Of a stretch of DNA of 17,002 nt, positions 1 through 6,968 are shown in pieces. The position numbers were made by a program, and so were the translations under genes. The notes under the pieces are model-generated. The model had not been told where the DNA came from. It made no database searches and saw nothing but the letters and a program-made list of their open reading frames with translations. This DNA is from an uncultured Oscillospiraceae bacterium (GTDB lineage Bacteria; Bacillota; Clostridia; Oscillospirales; Acutalibacteraceae): NCBI GenBank assembly GCA_900549675.1, contig URPG01000010.1, forward strand, positions 1 to 17,002, in the 5' to 3' direction. The stretch's first letter is position 1. Each line of letters begins with the position of its first letter.

Positions 1-444
1 TAATATTGACTTTAATAATTCCATTAAGCTTTGCATGGATACCATCTTTTTCAAACCGCTTAAGGGATTAAGTCTCTCGCCTTTGAAAGCAAAATTCTTA
101 GAGGAAACCAACATTCTTGTCTGTGCCATCGTTGCCAATATATTGACAAATCCCGTAATTAAAAGAAGAATAATGGCCACCTTGGCAAAGGCAAAAAATC
201 CCTCGATTAAAAAATTTCTGGTATCCTGTACGGTAATCTCTGTTCTTTCCGCACCCAACTGAAAAAAAGAAGTCAAGACACCCTGCAATGTTGAAAAAAT
301 AAAGGGCGAAAGTAATTTGAATGAAAAAAAAGAGGCCAGTAAGGCGGCAACGGAAATTGCCTCTCTGCTGAAAAAAACATGGCCTTTTTTTCGTTCGTCT
401 TCTTTTCGTTTCGGCGTCGCTTTTTCGGTCTTCTCGCCGGCCAT
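1..444 (-). CDS. flhB: FlhB, flagellar export apparatus protein (5' part; C-terminus beyond window)
   Basis: FlhB is the membrane export-gate component whose cytoplasmic autocleaving domain switches substrate class from hook to filament. Only the first 148 codons are present and the frame is still open at base 1, so the NPTH cleavage site is not visible. The N-terminus MAGEKTEKATPKRKEDERKK is the family's hallmark amphipathic start, and GHVFFSREA and NPLSGLKKM-type motifs follow at about residues 22-30 and 123-135. The first membrane segment is at about residues 29-47, with a second near residues 70-95. The ATG at 444 has an AAAGGGGG ribosome binding site 7 nt upstream. The gene follows fliR by 49 nt. 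It is a separate gene, not a FliR-FlhB fusion. The truncation is a window effect, not a mutation. Confidence 0.96.
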   Translation of the reverse strand, partial: MAGEKTEKATPKRKEDERKKGHVFFSREAISVAALLASFFSFKLLSPFIFSTLQGVLTSFFQLGAERTEITVQDTRNFLIEGFFAFAKVAIILLLITGFVNILATMAQTRMLVSSKNFAFKGERLNPLSGLKKMVSMQSLMELLKSIL

Positions 445-493
445 ATCATTCCCCCTTTATTTCACAATTTCTTTATTCCTTTTCTTACAGCCT

Positions 494-1264
494 TTATATT
501 AATTTCAATAGTTGGTTCATGCTCTGGAACATGATATCAATATAGTGACGAATAAAGGTAGAAACCGGCTCTGCAAAGAGGAATAACAGCAATAAGCCCA
601 ACATCACTTTGAATTGAAAGTGAATTGAGAATACATTAATCTGCGGAATTAATTTCATTAAAATTCCCATTGAAATCTCCAAAATAAAAGCGGCAGCAAT
701 AAAAGGGAAAGCCAGCTGCATAGACAGCAAAAACACACTTGAAAAAAGAGTGAGCATAAATTCCGCCATATCAGCACCAAAGGTTGCCGCCCCTATCCCC
801 ACCAACTGATACGAGGATGTCATCAGGCGTATAAACACCAAATGACTGTTGGTAATAAAAAAGTAAACAATAAATAAAATTTGAAAAATATTGCCCGACA
901 TAGACATCTGAATATTTACACCGGGGTCAAAGGCCTTTGCCATCGATAAGCCAAACCCCATATCAATGATATCACCCGCGGCAAACAGCATATAATAAAA
1001 GAATTGAAATACCGTGCCAAACACAAACCCGACCAACAATTCTTTTACCATCATCCAGATGAAAATGAAGTCGGTTAAATCCGCCGGAACTTCTTTGCTC
1101 AGTGCGGGTGTAATTAACAAGGTGATTCCCAGCACCAGTGTCGTTTTTACCTGAGAAGGAATATTTTTTCTTGAAAGCAGCGGATTGAAAAAAATCATAC
1201 CGCCCATACGGCAAAAAACCAATATGTAAACACTGATTCCTTCAATAAGGATATTTGTTGTCAT
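494..1264 (-). CDS. fliR: FliR, flagellar export gate membrane protein
   Basis: FliR is a core component of the flagellar type III export gate, assembling with FliP and FliQ into the helical channel in the centre of the MS ring. The 256-residue length is normal for the family. The sequence is nearly all hydrophobic, with about six membrane segments. Family landmarks include FCRMGGMIFFNPLLSRKNIP near residues 18-37, GFVFGTVFQFFYYMLFAAGD near 79-98, and a C-terminal block ending LLLLFLFAEPVSTFIRHY. The ATG at 1264 is preceded by GGAG with a 9-nt spacer and lies 4 nt after the fliQ stop, so the two are probably translationally coupled. Order fliP-fliQ-fliR-flhB matches the standard gene order. 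Confidence 0.96.
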   Translation of the reverse strand: MTTNILIEGISVYILVFCRMGGMIFFNPLLSRKNIPSQVKTTLVLGITLLITPALSKEVPADLTDFIFIWMMVKELLVGFVFGTVFQFFYYMLFAAGDIIDMGFGLSMAKAFDPGVNIQMSMSGNIFQILFIVYFFITNSHLVFIRLMTSSYQLVGIGAATFGADMAEFMLTLFSSVFLLSMQLAFPFIAAAFILEISMGILMKLIPQINVFSIHFQFKVMLGLLLLFLFAEPVSTFIRHYIDIMFQSMNQLLKLI

Positions 1265-1268
1265 ACGC

Positions 1269-1532
1269 TTACAGCTCCGTCATCAAATTCATCAGATAAC
1301 GAAAAAAGTCCATTAAACTGGTGAGCATCCAAGAACCTGTTCCGAGCAGCAAAAGAGCAATGGCGAGAATCTTGGGAACAAAAGTAATGGTCTGCTCATG
1401 AATTTGGGTGGCCGCTTGGAAAACGGCAATCACCAAACCAATTAGAATACTTACGATTAACAATGGTGAAGCCAATTTCAAAATCATCCAAACCGCTTCT
1501 CGAAATACTAAAAGTACATCTTCTTGTGACAA
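1269..1532 (-). CDS. fliQ: FliQ, flagellar export gate small subunit
   Basis: FliQ is a small two-helix membrane hairpin that packs around the FliP-FliR core of the export gate. The product is 87 residues, the usual size. It shows the family pattern: MSQEDVLLVFREA at the N-terminus, a first membrane segment at about residues 16-37 (LKLASPLLIVSILIGLVIAV), then the near-invariant FQAATQIHEQTITFVPKI and a second segment at about 57-75. The start is TTG at 1532, chosen because AAAGGGG lies 7 nt upstream and because family members begin at this point. No ATG could give a full-length protein. It lies 48 nt downstream of fliP. Confidence 0.96.
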   Translation of the reverse strand: MSQEDVLLVFREAVWMILKLASPLLIVSILIGLVIAVFQAATQIHEQTITFVPKILAIALLLLGTGSWMLTSLMDFFRYLMNLMTEL

Positions 1533-1580
1533 TTGCAGTCCCCTTTCTTCTCACGCGTTGCGTTTGCTCTGCATCCCTTG

Positions 1581-2402
1581 CTAGTAAAAACTCCTGATAA
1601 GCATTTCCATAATCAAACTCCAGCCGTCAACAACGACAAACAGCATGAGTTTAAATGGCAATGCGATCGTAGAGGGCGGCAGCATTACCATACCCATGGA
1701 CATCAGTGTACTGGATACAATCATATCAATGATTAAAAATGGCAGGAACAACAAAAATCCAATGGTAAAAGCACGCTTTAATTCACTGGTAATAAATGCC
1801 GGAACGACAATTTCCATGCCCAATGACATTAGCTTTTCAGGCTCCACGGTATCCAATTTATCGTGGTCCCCTGATAAGGATAAAAACAAGTTTAAATCAG
1901 GTGCCTTTGTTTGCTTTAGCATAAATTTTTTAGCAGGCTGCTGCATTCGTTCCAAAGCTACTTCCTGCGTGATTTTATTTTCCATATACGGCTGAATACT
2001 GTTGGTGTTGATTTCACTAATCACAGGCTGCATAATAAAATAGGACAAGAACAAAGAAATTCCAATAATAACCTGATTCGGCGGCGTCTGCTGTAACCCA
2101 ATTGCATTTCTCAAAAAGGAAAATACAATGACAATTCTGGTAAAACTGGTCATCATAATCAAAAGAGAAGGCGCCAAAGACAGCAAGGCAAACATAAACA
2201 GCAATTGCAGTTCGCTCATCCCGTTTTCTGCCCCTTGCGTATCAAAATCCACTTGAATACCGGCGGCCTGTACTTTTTCATGCAATAAAGCAAACGCAAC
2301 CATACATACCAAAAAGGTAACCGTGAATTTAAGAAGCTTTGTGCGGTGTTTTGCTTTTTTGTCAGGGAGAAAATCAGCCGGTAAGGTTTTAGCGTTTTTC
2401 AT
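1581..2402 (-). CDS. fliP: FliP, flagellar export gate protein
   Basis: FliP forms the pentameric core of the flagellar export gate. The protein is 273 residues. The N-terminus has a long charged stretch (residues 1-25), a hydrophobic segment (about 26-41), and a likely signal peptidase site after VQA (about residue 46), consistent with the cleaved signal found in many FliP proteins. Diagnostic family blocks are present: LSLAPSLLIMMTSFTRIVIV and FSFLRNAIGLQQTPPNQVII, then FLSYFIMQPV, and the C-terminal SMGMVMLPPSTIALPFKLML with VDGW following. The ATG at 2402 has an AAAGGGAG ribosome binding site and overlaps the end of fliO by 14 nt. The pre-signal region of about 25 residues is longer than in many homologues. 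Confidence 0.96.
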   Translation of the reverse strand: MKNAKTLPADFLPDKKAKHRTKLLKFTVTFLVCMVAFALLHEKVQAAGIQVDFDTQGAENGMSELQLLFMFALLSLAPSLLIMMTSFTRIVIVFSFLRNAIGLQQTPPNQVIIGISLFLSYFIMQPVISEINTNSIQPYMENKITQEVALERMQQPAKKFMLKQTKAPDLNLFLSLSGDHDKLDTVEPEKLMSLGMEIVVPAFITSELKRAFTIGFLLFLPFLIIDMIVSSTLMSMGMVMLPPSTIALPFKLMLFVVVDGWSLIMEMLIRSFY

Positions 2403-2808
2403 TTTGATTCTCCCTTTTATCAGTGTCCGTTTTCTCTTTTCTTTTTAAGAAACCACCTGTATTTTTTGTCCAAACTTCTTTGAAAACATGAAGAAACGGA
2501 GAAGCTTGCGCCTCCTGCCTGTTCTTTTGAAAGGACAGTTCCTCTGCGTCGATTTCATCAAGTTTTTGTATGTTTTGCGGGGTTACTCCCAAAACAAAAT
2601 ATCGAGAACCTATCCTTACAATTATCAGACTTTGGTCTTTTCCAAAATGTTTTTTTTCGATAATTTCCATGTTATCTGTTTTAGAAGCATCAAAAGATTG
2701 ATATCTTTTTCCCATTGCTTTTGAGGCAAAGTAAGCTCCCACAAAAATTGCCACAATTAAAAGCAGCGTTCCGATGGAAGAAAGAACCTGTATTACAGTT
2801 TCAGGCAT
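2389..2808 (-). CDS. fliO: FliO (FliZ-type), flagellar export assembly protein
   Basis: FliO is a single-pass membrane protein that assists assembly or stability of the FliP ring. This 139-residue protein has one membrane segment at about residues 10-30 (LSSIGTLLLIVAIFVGAYFA). It then has a cytoplasmic beta-rich part with the typical block SLIIVRIGSRYFVLGVTPQN, followed by a highly charged C-terminal tail (KRKEKTDTDKRENQNEKR). Sequence conservation in this family is low, so the identification rests on topology, the VxVGxRYxxLGV-like motif, and position directly before fliP. The ATG at 2808 has AAAGGGA about 9 nt upstream. It follows cheY by 29 nt and overlaps fliP by 14 nt, suggesting coupling. 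Confidence 0.88.
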   Translation of the reverse strand: MPETVIQVLSSIGTLLLIVAIFVGAYFASKAMGKRYQSFDASKTDNMEIIEKKHFGKDQSLIIVRIGSRYFVLGVTPQNIQKLDEIDAEELSFQKNRQEAQASPFLHVFKEVWTKNTGGFLKRKEKTDTDKRENQNEKR

Positions 2809-2837
2809 TCTGTTCGTCCCTTTCTGTAATAATCTGC

Positions 2838-3200
2838 TTAAAGCGGTAAAATTTTAGATACGGTTTGGATAATTCTGTCTTGTTTAAAGGGTTTGACAAT
2901 AAAATCAAGTGCCCCTAGTTTAATGGCCTCCATAACCATGGATTCTTGTCCCATAGCCGAGCACATAACAACCTTGGCATTGGGGTCATTTGCTTTAATA
3001 TTGCGTAACGCCTCAATACCGTCCATATTCGGCATTGTGATGTCCATAATAACCAAATCTGGTTTTTCAGCCTGATAAAAATCCACTGCCTGCTGACCGT
3101 CAGCCGCCTCTACAAAATCAGTGTATCCTGCTTTATTTAGATGTGTTTGAACCATTTTTCTCATAAATCCTGCATCATCAACGATTAAAATCTTGTACAT
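2838..3200 (-). CDS. cheY: CheY, chemotaxis response regulator
   Basis: CheY is a single-domain receiver that, when phosphorylated by CheA, binds FliM to set flagellar rotation. All the key residues of the 120-residue product are in place: the acidic pair D8/D9, phosphoacceptor D53 (in MDITMPNMDG), the Ser/Thr switch S81 and K103 in VKPF. There is no output domain. The ATG at 3200 has AGGAGG 11 nt upstream. It sits between fliY and fliO, as is common in clostridia and Bacillus. The neighbouring FliY has two intact CheC-type phosphatase motifs, so CheY-P is probably dephosphorylated at the switch itself. No kinase or other chemotaxis gene lies within the window. Confidence 0.95.
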   Translation of the reverse strand: MYKILIVDDAGFMRKMVQTHLNKAGYTDFVEAADGQQAVDFYQAEKPDLVIMDITMPNMDGIEALRNIKANDPNAKVVMCSAMGQESMVMEAIKLGALDFIVKPFKQDRIIQTVSKILPL

Positions 3201-3221
3201 AGTTCTCTATTCCTCCTGAAT

Positions 3222-4592
3222 TTAAATGCCGGAATCAAGTGAATTTAACAATTCTTTTGTTCCTACAATTTCTGTAATACGAATTCCGAAATTATCTCCC
3301 ACAACGATGACATCACCATAGGCTAAAAGCTGCCCATTGACCATAATCTCAGCGGGAGAACCGGTCTGCTTATCCAGTTCAATGACAGTCCCTTGTCCAA
3401 ATTCCATAACATCTTTGATTTTACGTTTTGTTCTGCCGATTACCACAGATACATCCAGTTGAACACCCATAAGCAAGTTCATGTTGGAATCTGCCGGCTT
3501 GGAGGCATAGAAAGCCTGCTTTGAAAAATCAGGAAATTCAGGGTTTTGAATATTCCTTGGTGCCGGCGGATAGTTTGCAGCCGGAGCCTGCGGATAACCT
3601 GCATTCGGAACTGCCCCGTAAGGCTGCTGCACAGGAATTTGCGGCGGAGCTACTTCAAACTGCATCGGCGGTCTGGGCATAGCTGCCTGCTGCGGAACAG
3701 GTGTCTGTACCGGGACAGAGGCCGCAGGAGGCGGAGCAACCGGCGGCTGGAACGGAGTTGGCGCCGACACAGGCATTTGCTGCGGCATAACAGGCAGTTC
3801 GGGCATGGACATCGGTGGAGCAGACTGCTGCGCTGCCGTATTAAAGATAGATTGATCTGCCTCAAACGGGGCTTGTGCCGGTATTTGCGTTGTTTCCTGC
3901 TCTGGTATAGCCGCCTGATGTGCTGTTGCTTGTACGGGAGGCAATTCCTGCGGCACAGAAACTTCTTCTGCCTCATCAATGGGGCCTCGAACATGGTTTA
4001 CAATTTCAAACGCAAAATCTGTGGACAAAAAACAAATAAAAGTGGTGTCTAAAACACCTTTAATCATCATTTTAAAAGAAATACCTACTACGTTTTCATC
4101 ATTTTGTAATCCAAAAAAAGAACTTTCTTTCTTTTCTTTGGATTCCACCAAAACAGCCTCTGGTGTTGAAATGTTAATACTTCTTTCTAAAATTTCAGAC
4201 AATGCGGTAGAAGAGGCACCCATCATTTGATTCATAACTTCACAAGCAGCGCTCATACTCATCTCGTCAAATTCAAAATCAGAGTCAAATTCACTAATGT
4301 CATTGCCCATCAATAAATTTAAGATGATTTGCATATCGCGTGTGCGGAACATCATAATATTGGTGCCCTCTACGCCTTCAACATAGCGGATTTTTATCAT
4401 TACGGCGGGTTCCAAGCTGGAACTGTCTATATTTTGAAACTTATCTTGCTCTATACTCGGCGTAGTAATGGTGACTTGCTTTTCAATCATAGTCGAAACC
4501 GCCGTGGCAGCTGTACCCATACTGATATTCATAATCTCGCCAATCGTATCAAGCTCTTCCGGAGTCAAAAGTCTTTGATTATGGTCTGTCAA
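3222..4592 (-). CDS. fliY: FliY, C-ring protein with CheC-like phosphatase domains and FliN domain
   Basis: FliY is a switch protein that combines CheY-P phosphatase activity with the FliN role in the C-ring. Numbering here is from the upstream in-frame ATG at 4610. Domain order: two CheC-like halves (about residues 15-210), a Pro/Gln/Ala-rich linker (about 215-370) and a C-terminal FliN/SpoA domain (about 375-455, MNLLMGVQLDVSVVIGRTKR). Both halves keep the CheC signature [DS]xxxExxN-x22-P: D21/E25/N28/P51 and S120/E124/N127/P150. I prefer the TTG at 4592 because AGAGGG lies 6 nt upstream of it, whereas the ATG at 4610 (overlapping fliM by ATGA) has no ribosome binding site. The LSQxEIDALL-like CheY-binding peptide found at the N-terminus of Bacillus FliY is not seen. 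The linker is unusually long. Confidence 0.93.
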   Translation of the reverse strand: MTDHNQRLLTPEELDTIGEIMNISMGTAATAVSTMIEKQVTITTPSIEQDKFQNIDSSSLEPAVMIKIRYVEGVEGTNIMMFRTRDMQIILNLLMGNDISEFDSDFEFDEMSMSAACEVMNQMMGASSTALSEILERSINISTPEAVLVESKEKKESSFFGLQNDENVVGISFKMMIKGVLDTTFICFLSTDFAFEIVNHVRGPIDEAEEVSVPQELPPVQATAHQAAIPEQETTQIPAQAPFEADQSIFNTAAQQSAPPMSMPELPVMPQQMPVSAPTPFQPPVAPPPAASVPVQTPVPQQAAMPRPPMQFEVAPPQIPVQQPYGAVPNAGYPQAPAANYPPAPRNIQNPEFPDFSKQAFYASKPADSNMNLLMGVQLDVSVVIGRTKRKIKDVMEFGQGTVIELDKQTGSPAEIMVNGQLLAYGDVIVVGDNFGIRITEIVGTKELLNSLDSGI

Positions 4593-4598
4593 AACTAT

Positions 4599-4604
4599 CC
4601 CTCT
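4599..4604 (-). promoter_or_regulatory. Ribosome binding site favouring the TTG start of fliY
   Basis: AGAGGG is followed by ATAGTT and the TTG at 4592. It lies downstream of the alternative ATG at 4610, which has no ribosome binding site of its own. Confidence 0.6.
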
Positions 4605-4606
4605 TT

Positions 4607-5599
4607 TCATTTAACAAGTATATCAACTAGCTTTAATGCTTTTTTGCCATCTAAGGTTCCCAGACGAGCTGTGTACCACGGAACATTTTCAATATTGACG
4701 CAAAGGTCTGAATCAATTCGTTTATTTAAAACAACAATATCATTCTTTTGCAGCATAGCAAGGTCATTTACGCTCATCTTGCAAGAATCCAAAATAGCCT
4801 CAATCTCTAAATCGGATTTTTGCAGATAACCCATTACAACTTCTTTTTTTACTTTTTCTTTTTCGGGATCTTGCTGTTTGCTGGAAGAATGTGCATATTT
4901 CACACTAAAACTATTAATGATTTCTTCTAGGTTTTCAGCCGGCATACAAATATTAATCGTACCGGTATAATCTTCAAATTCAACCTCTAGCGTTGAAATA
5001 ACCACAACATCTTGCTGAGAATAGGCCTGTAAAAGCCTGCCGTTTGTTTCTATACTGCGCAGTGATGTTTCCAAATCAAAAAAGTTGCTCCATGCCTCTT
5101 GCATGTAGTGTGTTATGTTCTCCAATACCAACTTTAGAAGTGCCATTTCAATTTCTGTGTAATTACGGTCAGGAGAATATACGGACTGCGAACCCCCCAT
5201 AAGCCTATCAATCAACAAAAAACCAAGTGAAGTAGAAAGCTCTACCATTAACGTTGTTTCATCGTAAAGCTCTGATTCAGGGTTAAACGCAATCATGCCC
5301 ACCAAAGTATTATCCGGTAATGCATTATTAAACTCTGAATATCGCTGCTCTTCGATTTGGGCAATTGTCACTTCGCATACACTTCGTAAAACTCTGGTAA
5401 AATAAGAAGAAACAATCCTCGCGAAATTTTCATACAAATTACTTAGGGATTTTAATTGGTCCTTGGTGAATTTTTTTGGCGAAGTAAAATCATATGCTTT
5501 TATCTTATCTTTTTCTTCTTTCTCGACTTCTTCTACCGAGCCGGAGCGCATACGATTTAGAAGTTCATCAATTTGACTTTGCTGTAATATTTCCGCCAC
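4607..5599 (-). CDS. fliM: FliM, flagellar motor switch protein
   Basis: FliM forms the middle of the C-ring, binds CheY-P through its N-terminal peptide and transmits the switch signal to FliG. Visible parts: the CheY-P-binding motif EILQQSQIDELLNRM directly at the N-terminus; a CheC-like middle domain containing LIDRLMGGSQSVYSPDRNYT (the GG torque-ring motif); and a C-terminal SpoA domain (LEIEAILDSCKMSVNDLAML). I place the start at the GTG at 5599, giving 330 residues. The protein then begins (M)AEILQQSQID exactly as homologues do, and AGAGGGTG lies 9 nt upstream. An in-frame GTG four codons earlier (5611) overlaps that ribosome binding site and is unlikely. The gene follows the motA-like gene after 71 nt. 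The fliL gene usually found immediately upstream is absent. Confidence 0.95.
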   Translation of the reverse strand: MAEILQQSQIDELLNRMRSGSVEEVEKEEKDKIKAYDFTSPKKFTKDQLKSLSNLYENFARIVSSYFTRVLRSVCEVTIAQIEEQRYSEFNNALPDNTLVGMIAFNPESELYDETTLMVELSTSLGFLLIDRLMGGSQSVYSPDRNYTEIEMALLKLVLENITHYMQEAWSNFFDLETSLRSIETNGRLLQAYSQQDVVVISTLEVEFEDYTGTINICMPAENLEEIINSFSVKYAHSSSKQQDPEKEKVKKEVVMGYLQKSDLEIEAILDSCKMSVNDLAMLQKNDIVVLNKRIDSDLCVNIENVPWYTARLGTLDGKKALKLVDILVK

Positions 5600-5608
5600 A
5601 GATTTTTT

Positions 5609-5618
5609 CACCCTCTTT
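5609..5618 (-). promoter_or_regulatory. Ribosome binding site that decides the fliM start
   Basis: AAAGAGGGTG overlaps the upstream in-frame GTG (5611) and lies 9 nt before the GTG at 5599, selecting the latter. Confidence 0.7.
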
Positions 5619-5670
5619 CTTTAGAATTCAACTTTGATTATATCTATATAAGGCTTTATAGAAATCAGTT

Positions 5671-6531
5671 TTATGACTTAAATTGACTTTTTCTTTTTGG
5701 TTTCATATTTTTTGTTTGCTTTTTATGTACGATTTCCTGCTGCTCTGCCGACAATAAATTCTGCATTCTCAATTCTACCGTTTTAGGATTTTCACCGTCT
5801 GCTATCGCTTGTATCCCTGTGCAAATTATCTTCATACAGAGATATTCTTCTTCATGTCTGACACGTAATTTTTGTGAAAACGGAGAAAATATAACACATG
5901 AAAACAGCGCACCGTAAAAAAGTGCTGTCAATATTGTCGATAAACTCCCTATGATTGCGGAATAATTTTCCGCCGTTTTTAAATACGTAATCAGATTCAT
6001 CAGGCTGGCAATACATCCGGCAGCAAAACTGATGGAGGCCGCTTTTTCATACATAAGCCAAACCTTTAGATGTCTTTCTTCCAAAGTATCCAGCCATATT
6101 TGCATTTGGGCATTTACCTTTTTGCTGTCCGCAGAATCTATAAGCAATTGAACACTTTTCTGAAGAAAAGAATCTTCTATTGTGTTTATATCTTCATCTA
6201 AGGCCAACAGTCCTTTGGTTCGTGCCTTTTCAGCATAAGAAGTTAATTTCTTTGTATATGCTGACGGTATATACCGTACAGGCTTAAACATCACCCGAAT
6301 ATGCTTAGGAATTTTACTGAGTTGTGAAAGCGGAAACATAAACAGCATAGCACCCATTGTACCGGCAATTACCATCAAAAGACTCCACGGCTGATAAAAG
6401 TTTGCAAAATTTTCTCGGATAAATTGAATGGTTTGATTTTTTGCATCCGGCTGCGAAACCATACCGAAACACAGCAAACCTGCTAATATCAATATTCCCA
6501 CTATCGAGCCGGCATCAAAGGAACGTTTCAA
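5671..6531 (-). CDS. Divergent MotA-like stator protein without adjacent MotB
   Basis: MotA is the four-helix, pentameric half of the ion-driven stator that pushes on FliG. The 286-residue product fits the MotA/TolQ fold: membrane segments at about residues 9-26 and 49-66 (MVIAGTMGAMLFMFPL), a cytoplasmic loop with YAEKARTKGLLALDEDI (92-115), then segments at about 164-184 and 193-217. R104 and D112 align with the E. coli rotor-contacting R90 and E98. The TM4 proline is kept (P217, VIFSPFSQKLR). The TM3 proline of the usual APAFGxxGTLIGL motif is replaced by F169 in SISFAAGCIASLMNL, and the usual small Gly/Thr positions are altered. The start is TTG at 6531 with AAGGAG 11 nt upstream. MotB normally follows motA directly, and none is present. 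It may be a stator subunit paired with a distant MotB, or a repurposed paralogue. Confidence 0.82.
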   Translation of the reverse strand: MKRSFDAGSIVGILILAGLLCFGMVSQPDAKNQTIQFIRENFANFYQPWSLLMVIAGTMGAMLFMFPLSQLSKIPKHIRVMFKPVRYIPSAYTKKLTSYAEKARTKGLLALDEDINTIEDSFLQKSVQLLIDSADSKKVNAQMQIWLDTLEERHLKVWLMYEKAASISFAAGCIASLMNLITYLKTAENYSAIIGSLSTILTALFYGALFSCVIFSPFSQKLRVRHEEEYLCMKIICTGIQAIADGENPKTVELRMQNLLSAEQQEIVHKKQTKNMKPKRKSQFKS

Positions 6532-6561
6532 CGTTTGACCAACTCCTTTTCTTGATGCCCA

Positions 6562-6759
6562 CTAAAAGTCCCTTGTAAAATCATTGCACTCCCGATGAAA
6601 ATCAACTACTTTTTTTCTTATTTCTTCCATTGGTTCTCTTACGATATAGTAATTTTTAGTGGTTAAACGAACGATCGTATCCGGAGTTTCTTCAATGGTT
6701 TCAATTAAATTGGAATTTAAAAGAAAAACCGTGCCGTTCAATTTTGTCAATTCAATCAA
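6562..6759 (-). CDS. flbD: FlbD / SwrD family small flagellar protein
   Basis: This 65-residue protein matches the small FlbD family of Gram-positive flagellar operons, whose Bacillus subtilis member SwrD (YlzI) raises motor power during swarming. It is unrelated to the Caulobacter regulator of the same name. Family features: MIELTKLNGTVFLLNSNLIE at the N-terminus, ETPDTIVRLTTKNYYIVRE in the middle and a short charged helix at the end. It has no membrane segment or signal. The start is TTG at 6759 with GAGGAG 9 nt upstream, and the family's usual first residues MIxLTxLNG confirm it. It lies between flgE (after a 221-nt gap) and the motA-like gene (30 nt), next to stator genes as expected for a motor-power factor. 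Confidence 0.93.
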   Translation of the reverse strand: MIELTKLNGTVFLLNSNLIETIEETPDTIVRLTTKNYYIVREPMEEIRKKVVDFHRECNDFTRDF

Positions 6760-6776
6760 AAAATGAGCTCCTCTCT

Positions 6777-6805
6777 GTAATATAGATTTAAATAAATGTT
6801 TTCAA
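6777..6805 (-). promoter_or_regulatory. Weak sigma-A-like promoter candidate before flbD
   Basis: TTGAAA (6805-6800) and TATTAC (6782-6777) are separated by 17 nt. They match the -35 box at five of six and the -10 box at four of six positions. Transcription would begin at or inside the flbD ribosome binding site, which argues against the pair as a real promoter. It is recorded because the AT-rich gap is the only internal place with room for one. Confidence 0.15.
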
Positions 6806-6903
6806 AAGTGCTTTTTGCTTTTTATGAGATATTTCATTTTGCTGCGCATCAAATCTATAAAAAGAGAAAAACTCAGATATAAATTTGTACCGCTATAAAA
6901 TCT

Positions 6904-6943
6904 CATAGGCAGACAGGAAAACTGAATTTCCTGCCTGCCTATG
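6904..6943 (-). terminator. 17-bp inverted repeat after flgE; possible partial terminator or 3'-stabilising hairpin
   Basis: On the minus strand, CATAGGCAGGCAGGAAA pairs with TTTCCTGTCTGCCTATG across a 6-nt loop (TTCAGT). All 17 positions pair in RNA, one as G-U. The sequence immediately after is AGATTTTATAG, with only a short T run set off by three bases, so it is a poor intrinsic terminator by the usual rule. A role as an mRNA-stabilising or processing structure at the flgE 3' end is equally possible. Confidence 0.5.
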
Positions 6944-6968
6944 GCGACGAATCATCGTCGCTATAGGC
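6937..6968 (-). repeat. Inverted repeat GCCTAT-N-GCGACGA / TCGTCGC-N-ATAGGC, overlapping the 17-bp hairpin
   Basis: On the minus strand, GCCTAT, one unpaired base and GCGACGA pair with TCGTCGC, one unpaired base and ATAGGC, across a TGAT tetraloop. The ATAGGC arm (6937-6942) is also part of the 17-bp hairpin at 6904-6943, so the full forms of the two structures exclude each other. The hairpin begins 12 nt after the flgE stop codon. Confidence 0.55.

Noticed and set aside
1..444. Truncated flhB as a possible pseudogene
   Set aside because: The frame is open to the window edge with intact family motifs; truncation comes from the window boundary.
3546..4052. Long plus-strand and alternative-frame reading frames rich in Arg (168 and 114 codons) over fliY
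   Set aside because: They mirror the repetitive GC-richer Pro/Gln linker of fliY; composition is implausible and no ribosome binding site or homology is evident.
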